Source of the DNA: Streptomyces diastatochromogenes | GTDB lineage: Bacteria > Actinomycetota > Actinomycetes > Streptomycetales > Streptomycetaceae | Assembly: GCF_002242805.1 (NCBI RefSeq) | Contig: NZ_MCGQ01000031.1 | Span: 62,001 to 126,000 of the forward strand | DNA: 64,000 bases | Direction: 5' to 3' | Shown: positions 10,581 to 19,505 of the stretch, piece by piece | Position numbering within the stretch: position 1 is the first letter of the stretch | Layout: each line of letters opens with the position of its first letter | Position numbers and translations under genes: made by a program | Notes under the pieces: generated by a model | What the model was told of the DNA's origin: nothing | Seen by the model: the letters and a program-made list of their open reading frames with translations, nothing else | Database searches by the model: none

Positions 10581-11650
10581 TGAAGCAGATCCTGTTCTCG
10601 GGAGTCATCGGCCTCTTCCTGACCCTGATCGGGACCCCGCTGCTGATCAAGCTGCTGGCCCGCAAGGGGTACGGCCAGTACATCCGCGACGACGGCCCGC
10701 GCGAGCACGCCAGCAAGCGCGGTACGCCCACCATGGGTGGTATCGCCTTCATCCTGGCGACGATCGCCGCGTACTTCCTGAGCAAGCTCATCACCGGCTA
10801 CGCCCCGACCTACTCCGGACTGCTGGTCCTCGGCCTGATGTTCGGCATGGGTCTGGTCGGCTTCCTCGACGACTACATCAAGATCGTCAAGCGGCGGTCG
10901 CTGGGCCTGCGGGCCAAGGCGAAGATGGCCGGCCAGCTGATCGTCGGCATCTCCTTCGCGGTGCTGTCGCTGATGTTCTCCGACGCCAGGGGCAACACCC
11001 CGGCCTCCACCAAGCTGTCGTTCATCACGGACTTCGGCTGGTCGATCGGCCCGGTGCTGTTCGTCGTCTGGGCGCTGTTCATGATCCTCGCGATGTCCAA
11101 CGGCGTGAACCTCACCGACGGTCTGGACGGCCTCGCCACCGGCGCCTCCGTCCTCGTCTTCGGTGCCTACACGTTCATCGGCGTCTGGCAGTTCCAGGAG
11201 TCCTGCGCCAACGCGGGCACCCTGACCAACCCGGCCGCCTGCTACGAGGTGCGCGACCCGCTCGACCTCGCCGTGATCGCCTCCGCCCTGATGGGCGCCT
11301 GCCTGGGCTTCCTGTGGTGGAACACCTCGCCGGCGAAGATCTTCATGGGCGACACCGGTTCGCTCGCCCTCGGCGGTGTGCTGACGGGCCTGGCCATCCT
11401 CTCCCGCACGGAGCTGCTGGTGGCCATCATGGGCGGCCTGTTCGTCCTCATCACCATGTCGGTCGTCATCCAGGTCGGCTCCTTCCGGCTCACCGGCAGG
11501 CGCGTCTTCCGGATGGCGCCACTCCAGCACCACTTCGAACTCAAGGGCTGGTCCGAAGTCCTGGTGGTGGTCCGCTTCTGGATCATCCAGGGAATCTGTG
11601 TGATTGTCGGACTTGGCCTCTTCTACGCGGGATGGGCAGCGGACAAGTGA
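10577..11650 (+). CDS. mraY: Phospho-MurNAc-pentapeptide transferase MraY
   Basis: 357 residues, about ten membrane helices. It transfers phospho-MurNAc-pentapeptide to undecaprenyl phosphate, making lipid I. Catalytic-site motifs: GFLDDYIK with D98-D99, NLTDGLDGLATG at 178-189, FMGDTGSLALGG with D259, and the C-terminal PLQHHFELKGWSE loop. Near the N-terminus HASKRGTPTMGG is the family's nucleotide-binding loop. The segment around 130-160 is longer than in E. coli and carries two Cys (CANAGT, AACYEV). The start ATG lies inside the murF stop. Confidence 0.97.
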   Translation: MMKQILFSGVIGLFLTLIGTPLLIKLLARKGYGQYIRDDGPREHASKRGTPTMGGIAFILATIAAYFLSKLITGYAPTYSGLLVLGLMFGMGLVGFLDDYIKIVKRRSLGLRAKAKMAGQLIVGISFAVLSLMFSDARGNTPASTKLSFITDFGWSIGPVLFVVWALFMILAMSNGVNLTDGLDGLATGASVLVFGAYTFIGVWQFQESCANAGTLTNPAACYEVRDPLDLAVIASALMGACLGFLWWNTSPAKIFMGDTGSLALGGVLTGLAILSRTELLVAIMGGLFVLITMSVVIQVGSFRLTGRRVFRMAPLQHHFELKGWSEVLVVVRFWIIQGICVIVGLGLFYAGWAADK

Positions 11651-13071
11651 CCTCCTCGGTGCCTTCTGACTTCCAGGGCAAGCACGTCACCGTCGCCGGG
11701 CTCGGCGTCTCCGGCGTCCCGGCGGCGAAAGTGCTGCACGCGCGCGGGGCGATCGTCACGGTCGTCAACGACGGCGACGACGCACGCGCGCGTGAGCAGG
11801 CCGCGGAGCTGGAGGCGCTCGGCATCACCGTGCGCCTCGGCGACGGGGCGACCCTGCCGGAAGGCACCGAGCTGATCGTCACCGCGCCCGGCTGGAAGCC
11901 GGACAAGCCGCTGTTCCTCGCGGCCGGGAAGGCGGGCGTGCCCGTCTGGGGCGACGTGGAGCTGGCCTGGCGCCTGCGGGGTCCCGACGCGGCCCCCTGG
12001 CTGGCCGTGACCGGCACCAACGGCAAGACCACCACCGTCCAGATGCTGGCGTCGATCCTGAAGGCCGCCGGCCTGCGCACCGCCGCCGTCGGCAACATCG
12101 GCGTCTCCCTGCTGGACGCGGTCCTCGGCGAGGAGCAGTACGACGTCCTGGCCGTCGAACTCTCCAGCTACCAGCTCCACTGGGCGCCCTCCCTGCGCGC
12201 CCACTCCGCGGTCGTCCTGAACCTCGCCCCGGACCACCTCGACTGGCACGGCTCCATGGAGGCCTACGCCGCCGACAAGGGCCGTATCTACGAGGGCAAT
12301 CGGGTCGCCTGCGTCTACAACGTGGCCGACAAGCTCACCGAGGACCTGGTGCGCGAGGCGGACGTGGAGGAGGGCTGCCGCGCCATCGGCTTCACCCTCG
12401 GCACCCCGGGTCCCTCCCAACTCGGTGTCGTGGAGGGCATCCTGGTCGACCGCGCCTTCGTGGAGGACCGCCACAAGAACGCGCAGGAGCTGGCCGAGGT
12501 CTCCGACGTCAACCCGCCGGCCCCGCACAACATCGCCAACGCCCTTGCCGCGGCGGGCCTCGCGCGTGCCTTCGGGGTGCCCGCCAAGGCCGTACGCGAC
12601 GGCCTGCGGGCCTTCCGGCCGGACGCCCACCGCATCGCGCACGTCGCCGACCTCGACGGGGTGGCGTACGTGGACGACTCCAAGGCGACCAACACCCATG
12701 CCGCGGAAGCCTCGTTGGCGGCATATGAACCGATCGTATGGATTGCGGGCGGTCTGGCGAAGGGGGCGACCTTCGACGAGCTGGTCGCCAAGTCGGCAAA
12801 GCGACTTCGCGGTGCCGTCCTGATCGGCGCCGATCGCGCCCTGATCCGCGAGGCCCTCGCGCGACACGCCCCGGAAGTACCCGTCGTCGACCTCGAACGG
12901 ACCGACACTGGGGCGATGCTCCAGGCGGTGACGGAGGCGAAGCGGCTCGCGCAGCCCGGCGACACGGTGCTGCTGGCCCCGGCCTGCGCCTCCATGGACA
13001 TGTTCACCAACTACAACCAGCGCGGTGACGCGTTCGCGGCGGCGGTCCGCGAACTCGGCGCGGGCGCCTGA
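11647..13071 (+). CDS. murD: UDP-MurNAc-L-Ala : D-Glu ligase MurD
   Basis: 474 residues from GTG 11647, which overlaps the mraY stop (GTGA); ATG 11632 and GTG 11659 are in-frame alternatives. The N-terminal Rossmann-like domain opens VTVAGLGVSGVPAAKVL. The ATP loop is GTNGKTTT (123-130, K127). LAPDHLDWHGSMEAY, PPAPHNIANALAAAGLARAF and the C-terminal DDSKATNTHAAEASL segment are MurD hallmarks. It adds D-glutamate to UDP-MurNAc-L-Ala in the cytoplasm. A 96-base gap separates it from ftsW. Confidence 0.96.
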   Translation: MTSSVPSDFQGKHVTVAGLGVSGVPAAKVLHARGAIVTVVNDGDDARAREQAAELEALGITVRLGDGATLPEGTELIVTAPGWKPDKPLFLAAGKAGVPVWGDVELAWRLRGPDAAPWLAVTGTNGKTTTVQMLASILKAAGLRTAAVGNIGVSLLDAVLGEEQYDVLAVELSSYQLHWAPSLRAHSAVVLNLAPDHLDWHGSMEAYAADKGRIYEGNRVACVYNVADKLTEDLVREADVEEGCRAIGFTLGTPGPSQLGVVEGILVDRAFVEDRHKNAQELAEVSDVNPPAPHNIANALAAAGLARAFGVPAKAVRDGLRAFRPDAHRIAHVADLDGVAYVDDSKATNTHAAEASLAAYEPIVWIAGGLAKGATFDELVAKSAKRLRGAVLIGADRALIREALARHAPEVPVVDLERTDTGAMLQAVTEAKRLAQPGDTVLLAPACASMDMFTNYNQRGDAFAAAVRELGAGA

Positions 13072-13167
13072 CGGCGGGTCTCGGTCACCTGGGGTGCTTC
13101 GGGCCCTTGGAGGGACGCGTGAGGCGGATGTGGCTCGGGTTTGGTCGGCGGGTGCGAGGAGCTGGTG

Positions 13168-14529
13168 ATGTCCAGTAGCCGTACAGGCCGTCCTCCGGTT
13201 CAGCGCGCCGCCAAAAGGCCCGCGACACCCCGGCCGCCGGGCGAGAACCCCTTCCTGCGGCTCTACACGCGCGCGCACAAGGCCTGGGACCGCCCGCTGA
13301 CCGCCTACTACCTGATCCTCGGCGGCAGCCTGCTGATCACCGTGCTGGGCCTGGTGATGGTCTACTCGGCCTCCCAGATCACCGCGCTGCAGCTGTCGCT
13401 GCCGGGGTCGTACTTCTTCCGCAAGCAGTTCCTGGCCGCCGCGATCGGTGGCGGACTGCTGCTCGCCGCCTCCCGCATGCCGGTGAAGCTGCACCGGGCG
13501 CTGGCCTACCCGATCCTCGCCGGTGCCGTCTTCCTGATGGCCCTGGTGCAGGTGCCGGGGATAGGGATGGCGGTCAACGGCAACCAGAACTGGATCTCCC
13601 TGGGCGGCTCCTTCCAGATCCAGCCCAGCGAGTTCGGCAAGCTCGCCCTGGTGCTGTGGGGCGCGGACCTGATCGCCCGCAAGCAGGAGAAGAAGCTGCT
13701 GACCCAGTGGAAGCACATGCTGGTGCCGCTGGTGCCGGTCGCCTTCCTGCTGCTGGGCCTGATCATGCTCGGCGGCGACATGGGCACCGCGATCATCCTC
13801 ACGGCGATCCTGTTCGGCCTGCTGTGGCTCGCGGGGGCACCGACCCGGCTGTTCGCCGGGGTGCTCTCCATCGCCGGTCTGATCGGTGTCGTCCTCATCA
13901 AGACCAGCCCCAACCGGATGGCCCGGCTCGCCTGCATCGGCGCCACCGAGCCGAGGTCAGGGGTCGCCGACTGCTGGCAGGCCGTGCACGGGATCTACGC
14001 CCTGGCCTCCGGCGGACTCTTCGGATCCGGTCTCGGTGCGAGTGTGGAAAAATGGGGCCAACTGCCGGAAGCGCACACCGACTTCATCTTCGCCGTCACC
14101 GGTGAGGAACTGGGCCTGGCGGGGACGCTGTCGGTGCTCGCCCTGTTCGCGGCTCTAGGCTATGCGGGTATCCGCGTGGCCGGACGCACGGAGGACCCCT
14201 TCGTGAGGTACGCCGCGGGAGGCGTGACCACCTGGATCATCGCCCAGGCGGTGATCAACATCGGTGCGGTGCTCGGCCTGCTGCCGATCGCCGGCGTCCC
14301 CCTCCCGCTGTTCTCCTACGGAGGGTCCGCCCTGCTGCCGACCATGTTCGCCATCGGGCTGCTGATCGCCTTCGCACGCGACGACCCCGCTGCGCGGGCG
14401 GCGCTTGCGATGCGGCAGCCTCGCTTTGGTAGAAAGCGGGCTGGAGGCACCAGGATGAATCGGGGGCCTCGGAGATGGAACACGATGCGACGGCGTGCCT
14501 CAGCGGCGCGTTCGTCCGGAGAGCGGTGA
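13168..14529 (+). CDS. ftsW: Septal peptidoglycan polymerase FtsW (SEDS family)
   Basis: 453 residues from ATG 13168 with GAGGAG six bases upstream; TTG 13141 would add nine residues without a better ribosome site. About ten membrane helices start at residue 45. SEDS-family motifs are present: QPSEFGKLALVLW, LGGDMGTAIIL, PEAHTDFIFAVTGEELG and GVPLPLFSYGGSALLPTM. The Lys/Arg-rich C-terminal tail is cytoplasmic. FtsW polymerises lipid II into septal glycan and works with FtsI. The gap before it is enough for a promoter, and murG follows six bases after the stop. Confidence 0.96.
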   Translation: MSSSRTGRPPVQRAAKRPATPRPPGENPFLRLYTRAHKAWDRPLTAYYLILGGSLLITVLGLVMVYSASQITALQLSLPGSYFFRKQFLAAAIGGGLLLAASRMPVKLHRALAYPILAGAVFLMALVQVPGIGMAVNGNQNWISLGGSFQIQPSEFGKLALVLWGADLIARKQEKKLLTQWKHMLVPLVPVAFLLLGLIMLGGDMGTAIILTAILFGLLWLAGAPTRLFAGVLSIAGLIGVVLIKTSPNRMARLACIGATEPRSGVADCWQAVHGIYALASGGLFGSGLGASVEKWGQLPEAHTDFIFAVTGEELGLAGTLSVLALFAALGYAGIRVAGRTEDPFVRYAAGGVTTWIIAQAVINIGAVLGLLPIAGVPLPLFSYGGSALLPTMFAIGLLIAFARDDPAARAALAMRQPRFGRKRAGGTRMNRGPRRWNTMRRRASAARSSGER

Positions 14530-14535
14530 ATTTCG

Positions 14536-15624
14536 GTGCATGTCGTACTCGCTGGTGGGGGGACCGCCGGCCACATCGAGCCCGCGCTCGCCCTCGCGGA
14601 CGCCCTGCGCAGGCAGGATCCGACCGTGGGGATCACAGCCCTGGGCACGGAACGCGGACTTGAGACCCGGCTCGTCCCGGAGCGCGGCTACGAGCTGGCG
14701 CTGATCCCCGCGGTGCCGCTGCCCCGCAAGCCCACGCCCGAGCTGATCACCGTCCCGGGCCGGCTGCGCGGCACGATCAAGGCCGCCGAGCAGATCCTGG
14801 AGCGCACCAAGGCCGACTGTGTGGTCGGCTTCGGCGGGTACGTCGCCCTGCCCGGCTACCTGGCCGCCAAGCGGCTCGGTGTGCCCATCGTGATCCACGA
14901 GGCCAACGCGCGGCCGGGCCTGGCCAACAAGATCGGCTCGCGGTACGCGGCCCGGGTCGCCGTCTCCACCCCGGACAGCAAGCTGCGCGACGCCCGCTAC
15001 ATCGGCATCCCGCTGCGCCGCTCCATCGCCACCCTGGACCGCGCCGCCGCCCGCCCCGAGGCCCGCGCGATGTTCGGGCTCGACCCGAACCTGCCGACGC
15101 TGCTCGTCACCGGCGGCTCCCAGGGCGCCCGGCGCCTCAACGAGGTCGTCCAGCAGGTCGCCCCCTGGCTGCAGCAGGCCGGTATCCAGATCCTGCACGC
15201 GGTCGGCCCGAAGAACGAACTGCCGCAGGTGCAGCAGATGCCGGGAATGCCCCCCTACATCCCGGTAAGTTACCTGGACCGGATGGACCTCGCGTACGCC
15301 GCGGCGGACATGATGCTGTGCCGCGCGGGCGCGATGACCGTCGCCGAACTCTCCGCCGTCGGGCTCCCGGCCGCCTACGTCCCGCTGCCCATCGGCAACG
15401 GCGAACAGCGGCTGAACGCCCAGCCGGTGGTCAAGGCCGGCGGCGGCCTCCTGGTCGACGACGCGGAACTCACGCCCGAGTGGGTCCAGCAGAACGTGCT
15501 GCCCGTGCTCGCCGACCCGCACCGGCTGTACGAGATGTCCCGCTCGGCAAGCGAGTTCGGCCGCCGGGACGCCGACGAGCTGCTCGTCGGCATGGTGTAC
15601 GAGGCGATCGCCTCGCGCCGATAG
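14536..15624 (+). CDS. murG: UDP-GlcNAc : lipid I GlcNAc transferase MurG
   Basis: 362 residues, GTG start at 14536. This is a GT-B glycosyltransferase on the inner membrane face that converts lipid I into lipid II. Motifs: GGGTAGHIEPALALA at the N-terminus (acceptor loop), VVGFGGYVALPGYLAAK, HEANARPGLANK, GGSQGARRLNEVV at the start of the second domain, and CRAGAMTVAELSAVGLPAAY (donor sugar binding). Length and domain order are normal. It is separated from ftsQ by 26 bases. Confidence 0.97.
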   Translation: MHVVLAGGGTAGHIEPALALADALRRQDPTVGITALGTERGLETRLVPERGYELALIPAVPLPRKPTPELITVPGRLRGTIKAAEQILERTKADCVVGFGGYVALPGYLAAKRLGVPIVIHEANARPGLANKIGSRYAARVAVSTPDSKLRDARYIGIPLRRSIATLDRAAARPEARAMFGLDPNLPTLLVTGGSQGARRLNEVVQQVAPWLQQAGIQILHAVGPKNELPQVQQMPGMPPYIPVSYLDRMDLAYAAADMMLCRAGAMTVAELSAVGLPAAYVPLPIGNGEQRLNAQPVVKAGGGLLVDDAELTPEWVQQNVLPVLADPHRLYEMSRSASEFGRRDADELLVGMVYEAIASRR

Positions 15625-15650
15625 GACCGTATGACGAAGGGGCAGTGAGC

Positions 15651-16445
15651 GTGGCCGGACCGACGACCGCCGAGCGCGGTGAACGCCAGCAGGAGTCGTC
15701 CGGCCCGCCGCCCGCGCGGCGGTTGAGCAGACCCCGCCTTCGTACGATCGTCATCCTGACTGTCGCCCTGGTGCTCCTCGGGGCGGGTTCCGCTTGGGCG
15801 TTGTACGGCTCCTCGTGGCTGCGCGTGCGGCAGGTCTCGGTCACGGGTACCCGCGTACTGACCCCCGCCGACGTGCGCGAGGTCGCCTCCGTACCGGTCG
15901 GGGATCCGATGATTTCCGTCGACACGGACGCCATCGAAGCCCGACTTCGCCGGAAATTGCCCCGAATTGACACCGTTGATGTCGTCCGTTCCTGGCCCCA
16001 TGGAATCGGCCTGAAAGTGGTCGAGCGCACCCCCGTGCTGCTTGTCCGAAAAGCCGGGAACTTCGTCGAAGTCGACGATGAAGGTGTCCGTTTCGCTACG
16101 GTTTCGCAGGCGCCGAAAGGCGTTCCGACGCTGGAATTGACCGCATCCCGGTCGGGTTCCGGTTCCGCGAGCTTCCGGCGTTTCGGCACCGACCGGCTGG
16201 TGCGCGAGGCGGTCCAGGTCGCCGGCGATCTGCCGGCCGCGGTCGCGCGGGACACCCGGACCGTCCAAGTCCGTTCCTACGACGACATCTCGCTGGAGTT
16301 GGGCGACGGCCGCACGGTGGCGTGGGGTAGCGGGGGGAGCGGCCGCGTCAAGGCGCGGGCTCTCACGGCTCTCATGAAAGCAGCTCCCGGTGCGCGGCAC
16401 TTCGATGTCAGCGTCCCCACCGCCCCTGCGTCATCCGGGAGTTGA
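15651..16445 (+). CDS. ftsQ: Cell division protein FtsQ
   Basis: 264 residues from GTG 15651, preceded by AAGGGG at 15637; GTG 15645 would add two residues. A Pro/Arg-rich cytoplasmic leader (1-35) is followed by one membrane helix (about 36-57), then a POTRA domain (LRVRQVSVTGTRVLTPADV onward) and the beta domain reaching the C-terminus. It links FtsL/DivIC to the septal synthases. It is the last gene before the long ftsZ upstream region. Some codons in its middle (near 15900-16140) end in A or T more often than in neighbouring genes. Confidence 0.93.
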   Translation: MAGPTTAERGERQQESSGPPPARRLSRPRLRTIVILTVALVLLGAGSAWALYGSSWLRVRQVSVTGTRVLTPADVREVASVPVGDPMISVDTDAIEARLRRKLPRIDTVDVVRSWPHGIGLKVVERTPVLLVRKAGNFVEVDDEGVRFATVSQAPKGVPTLELTASRSGSGSASFRRFGTDRLVREAVQVAGDLPAAVARDTRTVQVRSYDDISLELGDGRTVAWGSGGSGRVKARALTALMKAAPGARHFDVSVPTAPASSGS

Positions 16446-16535
16446 CGCACATCAGCGCAGGCCAGCACCCTGGTTGGGCACTGCTACGGCTGATCACATA
16501 GGGTGAAAAGAAAAACGGGAGGTTCGGCGTGTTCG

Positions 16536-16565
16536 TTGAACGGGCGCCACTTGTCGACTTAGTGT
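16536..16565 (+). promoter_or_regulatory. Candidate ftsZ promoter
   Basis: TTGAAC (16536-16541), 18 bases, then TAGTGT (16560-16565). It lies in the 278-base region upstream of ftsZ. In S. coelicolor ftsZ is known to have several promoters, one of them induced for sporulation, so more than one should be present here. A GACAC pentamer (16591-16595), the core bound by WhiA in other streptomycetes, is just downstream. Confidence 0.4.
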
Positions 16566-16601
16566 CCTGTTCAGAAGACTCCAGGGAACAGACACACTGG
16601 T

Positions 16602-16626
16602 AACCCTAAACTTCAGGGTTAGGGTT
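16602..16626 (+). repeat. AACCCTAA...TTAGGGTT inverted repeat upstream of ftsZ
   Basis: AACCCTAA (16602-16609) and TTAGGGTT (16619-16626) are exact 8-base inverted arms with a 9-base loop. The right side also holds a direct repeat, AGGGTT-AGGGTT (16615-16626), so an alternative 6-base pairing exists with 16602-16607. The site is about 100 bases before the ftsZ start, where an operator or a transcript hairpin would affect ftsZ expression. Confidence 0.5.
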
Positions 16627-16723
16627 CGGGTCGGCGTTCGGACCGTCCCATTCGGCATCCGTCGTCCCGGTGCGGGGAACCGCCCGGAGGCGACAACGTA
16701 ATTCGAGGCGAGAGGCCTTCGAC

Positions 16724-17926
16724 GTGGCAGCACCGCAGAACTACCTCGCAGTCATCAAGGTCATCGGTGTCGGCGGCGGTGGTGTCAATGCCATCAACCG
16801 GATGATCGAGGTCGGTCTCAAGGGCGTCGAGTTCATCGCCATCAACACGGACGCGCAGGCGCTGTTGATGAGCGACGCCGACGTCAAGCTCGACGTCGGC
16901 CGTGAACTCACCCGCGGACTCGGCGCCGGCGCCAACCCGGCCGTCGGCCGCAAGGCCGCCGAGGACCACCGCGAGGAGATCGAGGAGGTCCTCAAGGGGG
17001 CCGACATGGTCTTCGTGACGGCCGGTGAAGGCGGCGGCACCGGCACCGGCGGCGCGCCCGTCGTGGCCAACATCGCGCGCTCCCTCGGCGCCCTCACCAT
17101 CGGCGTGGTCACCCGCCCGTTCACCTTCGAGGGGCGGCGCCGCGCCAACCAGGCCGAGGACGGCATCGCCGAACTGCGCGAAGAGGTCGACACGCTCATC
17201 GTCATCCCGAACGACCGGCTGCTGTCCATCTCGGACCGCCAGGTCTCGGTGCTCGACGCCTTCAAGTCGGCCGACCAGGTCCTGCTCTCCGGTGTCCAGG
17301 GCATCACCGACCTCATCACCACCCCCGGTCTGATCAACCTCGACTTCGCCGACGTCAAGTCGGTCATGTCCGAGGCCGGTTCGGCCCTGATGGGTATCGG
17401 CTCGGCCCGCGGCGACGACCGCGCGGTGGCCGCCGCCGAGATGGCGATCTCCTCGCCGCTCCTGGAGGCGTCCATCGACGGCGCCCGGGGCGTCCTGCTC
17501 TCCATCTCCGGCGGCTCCGACCTAGGCCTGTTCGAGATCAACGAGGCGGCCCAGCTGGTCAGCGAGGCCGCCCACCCCGAGGCCAACATCATCTTCGGCG
17601 CGGTCATCGACGACGCCCTCGGCGACGAGGTGCGGGTCACCGTGATCGCGGCCGGCTTCGACGGCGGCCAGCCGCCGGCCCGCCGGGACAACATCCTCGG
17701 CTCGGCCTCCGCCTCCTCCGCGCCCCGCCGCGACGAGCCCGCTCCGGCACGCCAGCCGGAGAGCCGCCCGTCCTTCGGCTCGCTCGGCAGTGTGACCCCG
17801 AAGGAGGAGCCGGAGCCGGCGCCCGAGCCGGTGGCCGACATCCCGGCCGCCCCGCCGGTCCCGTCCTCGCGGAGCTACTCGGACAGCGCGGCGGAGGAAC
17901 TGGACGTCCCGGACTTCCTGAAGTGA
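16724..17926 (+). CDS. ftsZ: Tubulin-like cell division GTPase FtsZ
   Basis: 400 residues, GTG start with AGAGG at 16711-16715. It polymerises into the Z-ring or, in aerial hyphae, into ladders that place sporulation septa. The GTP-binding tubulin signature GGGTGTG is at 103-109; IKVIGVGGGGVNAINRM is the first nucleotide loop, and NLDFADVKSVM carries the T7 loop that completes the neighbour's active site. A Pro/Glu/Ala-rich linker (about 318-385) ends in DVPDFLK, the C-terminal tip that binds SepF and other partners. Its stop overlaps ylmD. Confidence 0.98.
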   Translation: MAAPQNYLAVIKVIGVGGGGVNAINRMIEVGLKGVEFIAINTDAQALLMSDADVKLDVGRELTRGLGAGANPAVGRKAAEDHREEIEEVLKGADMVFVTAGEGGGTGTGGAPVVANIARSLGALTIGVVTRPFTFEGRRRANQAEDGIAELREEVDTLIVIPNDRLLSISDRQVSVLDAFKSADQVLLSGVQGITDLITTPGLINLDFADVKSVMSEAGSALMGIGSARGDDRAVAAAEMAISSPLLEASIDGARGVLLSISGGSDLGLFEINEAAQLVSEAAHPEANIIFGAVIDDALGDEVRVTVIAAGFDGGQPPARRDNILGSASASSAPRRDEPAPARQPESRPSFGSLGSVTPKEEPEPAPEPVADIPAAPPVPSSRSYSDSAAEELDVPDFLK

Positions 17927-18651
17927 TAGGACAGCGCGAGAGCGTGAGCGGCGCGCACTTCGCCTTCACCGACCGGTGGGGCGGGGTGAGCGCCGCTCCG
18001 TATGAGGAGCTCAACCTCGGCGGGGCCGTCGGGGACGAGGCCGCGGCGGTGCGGGAGAACCGAGAGCTGGCGGCGAAGTCCCTCGGGCTGGACGCCGGTC
18101 GGGTCGTCTGGATGAACCAGGTGCACGGCGCCGACGTGGCCGTCGTGGACGCGCCCTGGGGCGAACGGCCTGTCCCTGAGGTCGACGCGATCATCACCGT
18201 CCGCCGGGGACTGGCTCTCGCCGTCCTCACCGCCGACTGCGTGCCGGTGCTGCTGGCCGACCCCGTCGCCGGGGTCGTGGCCGCGGCCCACGCCGGGCGG
18301 CCCGGCATGGTCAAGGGGATCGTCCCCGCCGCCGTACGGGCCATGACCGAACTCGGTGCCGAACCGGCCCGTATCGTCGCCCGCACCGGACCGGCCGTCT
18401 GCGGCCGGTGCTACGAGGTACCGGAGCAGATGCGCGCCGAAGTGGCCGCCGTCGAGCCGGCGGCGCACGCCGAAACGAGCTGGGGCACGCCCGCGGTCGA
18501 CGTGAGCGCCGGAGTGCACGCGCAGCTCGACCGGCTCGGAGTGTGCGACCGGGCGCAATCGCCGGTGTGCACGCTGGAGTCGGGCGATCACTTCTCGTAC
18601 CGCCGTGACCGCACCACCGGGCGGCTCGCGGGCTATGTCTGGCTGGACTGA
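17923..18651 (+). CDS. ylmD: YlmD/YfiH-type purine nucleoside phosphorylase-like protein
   Basis: 242 residues from GTG 17923, overlapping the ftsZ stop; GTG 17944 is an alternative start. The family was first annotated as multicopper polyphenol oxidase (laccase domain); members have since been shown to be zinc enzymes acting on purine nucleosides, and E. coli YfiH corrects peptidoglycan composition. Visible family motifs: WMNQVHGADV, ALAVLTADCVPVLLAD, VAAAHAGRPGMVKGIV (His-Cys metal site) and PAVCGRCYEV. The usual HAGW is HAGR here. The gene is part of the ftsZ-ylmD-ylmE-sepF-sepG-divIVA block. Confidence 0.88.
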   Translation: MIGQRESVSGAHFAFTDRWGGVSAAPYEELNLGGAVGDEAAAVRENRELAAKSLGLDAGRVVWMNQVHGADVAVVDAPWGERPVPEVDAIITVRRGLALAVLTADCVPVLLADPVAGVVAAAHAGRPGMVKGIVPAAVRAMTELGAEPARIVARTGPAVCGRCYEVPEQMRAEVAAVEPAAHAETSWGTPAVDVSAGVHAQLDRLGVCDRAQSPVCTLESGDHFSYRRDRTTGRLAGYVWLD

Positions 18652-18657
18652 TGGGGC

Positions 18658-19377
18658 ATGACGGACCGTAAGACCGAACTCGCCGGAAATCTGGCGAAAG
18701 TGGAGCAGCGCATCGCCGCAGCGTGTGCGGCGGCCGGGCGGGGGCGGGAAGAGGTGACCCTGATCGTGGTCACCAAGACCTATCCGGCGAGCGATGTGCG
18801 GATTTTGTCGGAACTCGGTGTGATTCATGTCGCCGAGAACCGCGACCAGGATGCGGCACCGAAGGCCGCAGCCTGCACAGATCTGCCCCTTAAGTGGCAT
18901 TTTGTCGGTCAGTTGCAGACCAACAAGGCACGTTCTGTGGTCGGTTATGCCGATGTCGTGCAGTCCGTGGACCGCGCGCGACTCGTCACGGCGCTGTCGA
19001 CCGAGGCCGTGCGGGCGGAGCGCGAGGTGGGGTGTCTCATCCAGGTCGCGCTCGACGCCGGCGAGAGCCTGCGGGGCGAGCGCGGTGGCGTGGCGCCCGG
19101 CGGAATCGAAGAGTTGGCCGACCTCGTGGCCGGTTCACCCGGGCTGCGGCTCGACGGGCTGATGACCGTCGCTCCGCTCACCGGAGAGTACGCGGGACGC
19201 GAACAGGCGGCATTCGAGCGCCTCATGGATTTGTCGACTGACCTGCGCCGAACTCATCCGGCTGCAACCATGGTGTCGGCAGGGATGAGTGCGGACCTCG
19301 AACAGGCCGTGGCAGCCGGGGCGACACATGTGCGCGTCGGCACTGCGGTACTCGGAGTCCGCCCCAGGCTCGGGTAA
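18658..19377 (+). CDS. ylmE: YggS/YlmE-type pyridoxal-phosphate homeostasis protein
   Basis: 239 residues from ATG 18658, six bases after ylmD. It has the fold type III PLP-binding barrel without the second domain of alanine racemase. The PLP lysine is in LIVVTKTYPASDV near residue 40, and WHFVGQLQTNK and GATHVRVGTAVLGVR (phosphate-binding end) are family signatures. YggS proteins buffer free PLP and affect amino-acid balance; a direct enzyme activity is not established. Codon use is slightly less GC-biased at its beginning than in flanking genes. Confidence 0.93.
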   Translation: MTDRKTELAGNLAKVEQRIAAACAAAGRGREEVTLIVVTKTYPASDVRILSELGVIHVAENRDQDAAPKAAACTDLPLKWHFVGQLQTNKARSVVGYADVVQSVDRARLVTALSTEAVRAEREVGCLIQVALDAGESLRGERGGVAPGGIEELADLVAGSPGLRLDGLMTVAPLTGEYAGREQAAFERLMDLSTDLRRTHPAATMVSAGMSADLEQAVAAGATHVRVGTAVLGVRPRLG

Positions 19378-19505
19378 CGTCGCCAAGAAGTCGGACCACA
19401 GCAGAAAATATGGTCAATGCCTGTGAAGGCGGGCACAACGACCTCGTGGATCGCGGGCACTTGGCAGTCGTCAGTCGATCCACCACAGAGCGGAGGACTC
19501 AGAGC

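Noticed and set aside
16602..16626. TTAGGG-type sequence as a real telomere
   Set aside because: Streptomycete chromosome ends use long GC-rich palindromes, and this site is in a core region beside ftsZ.
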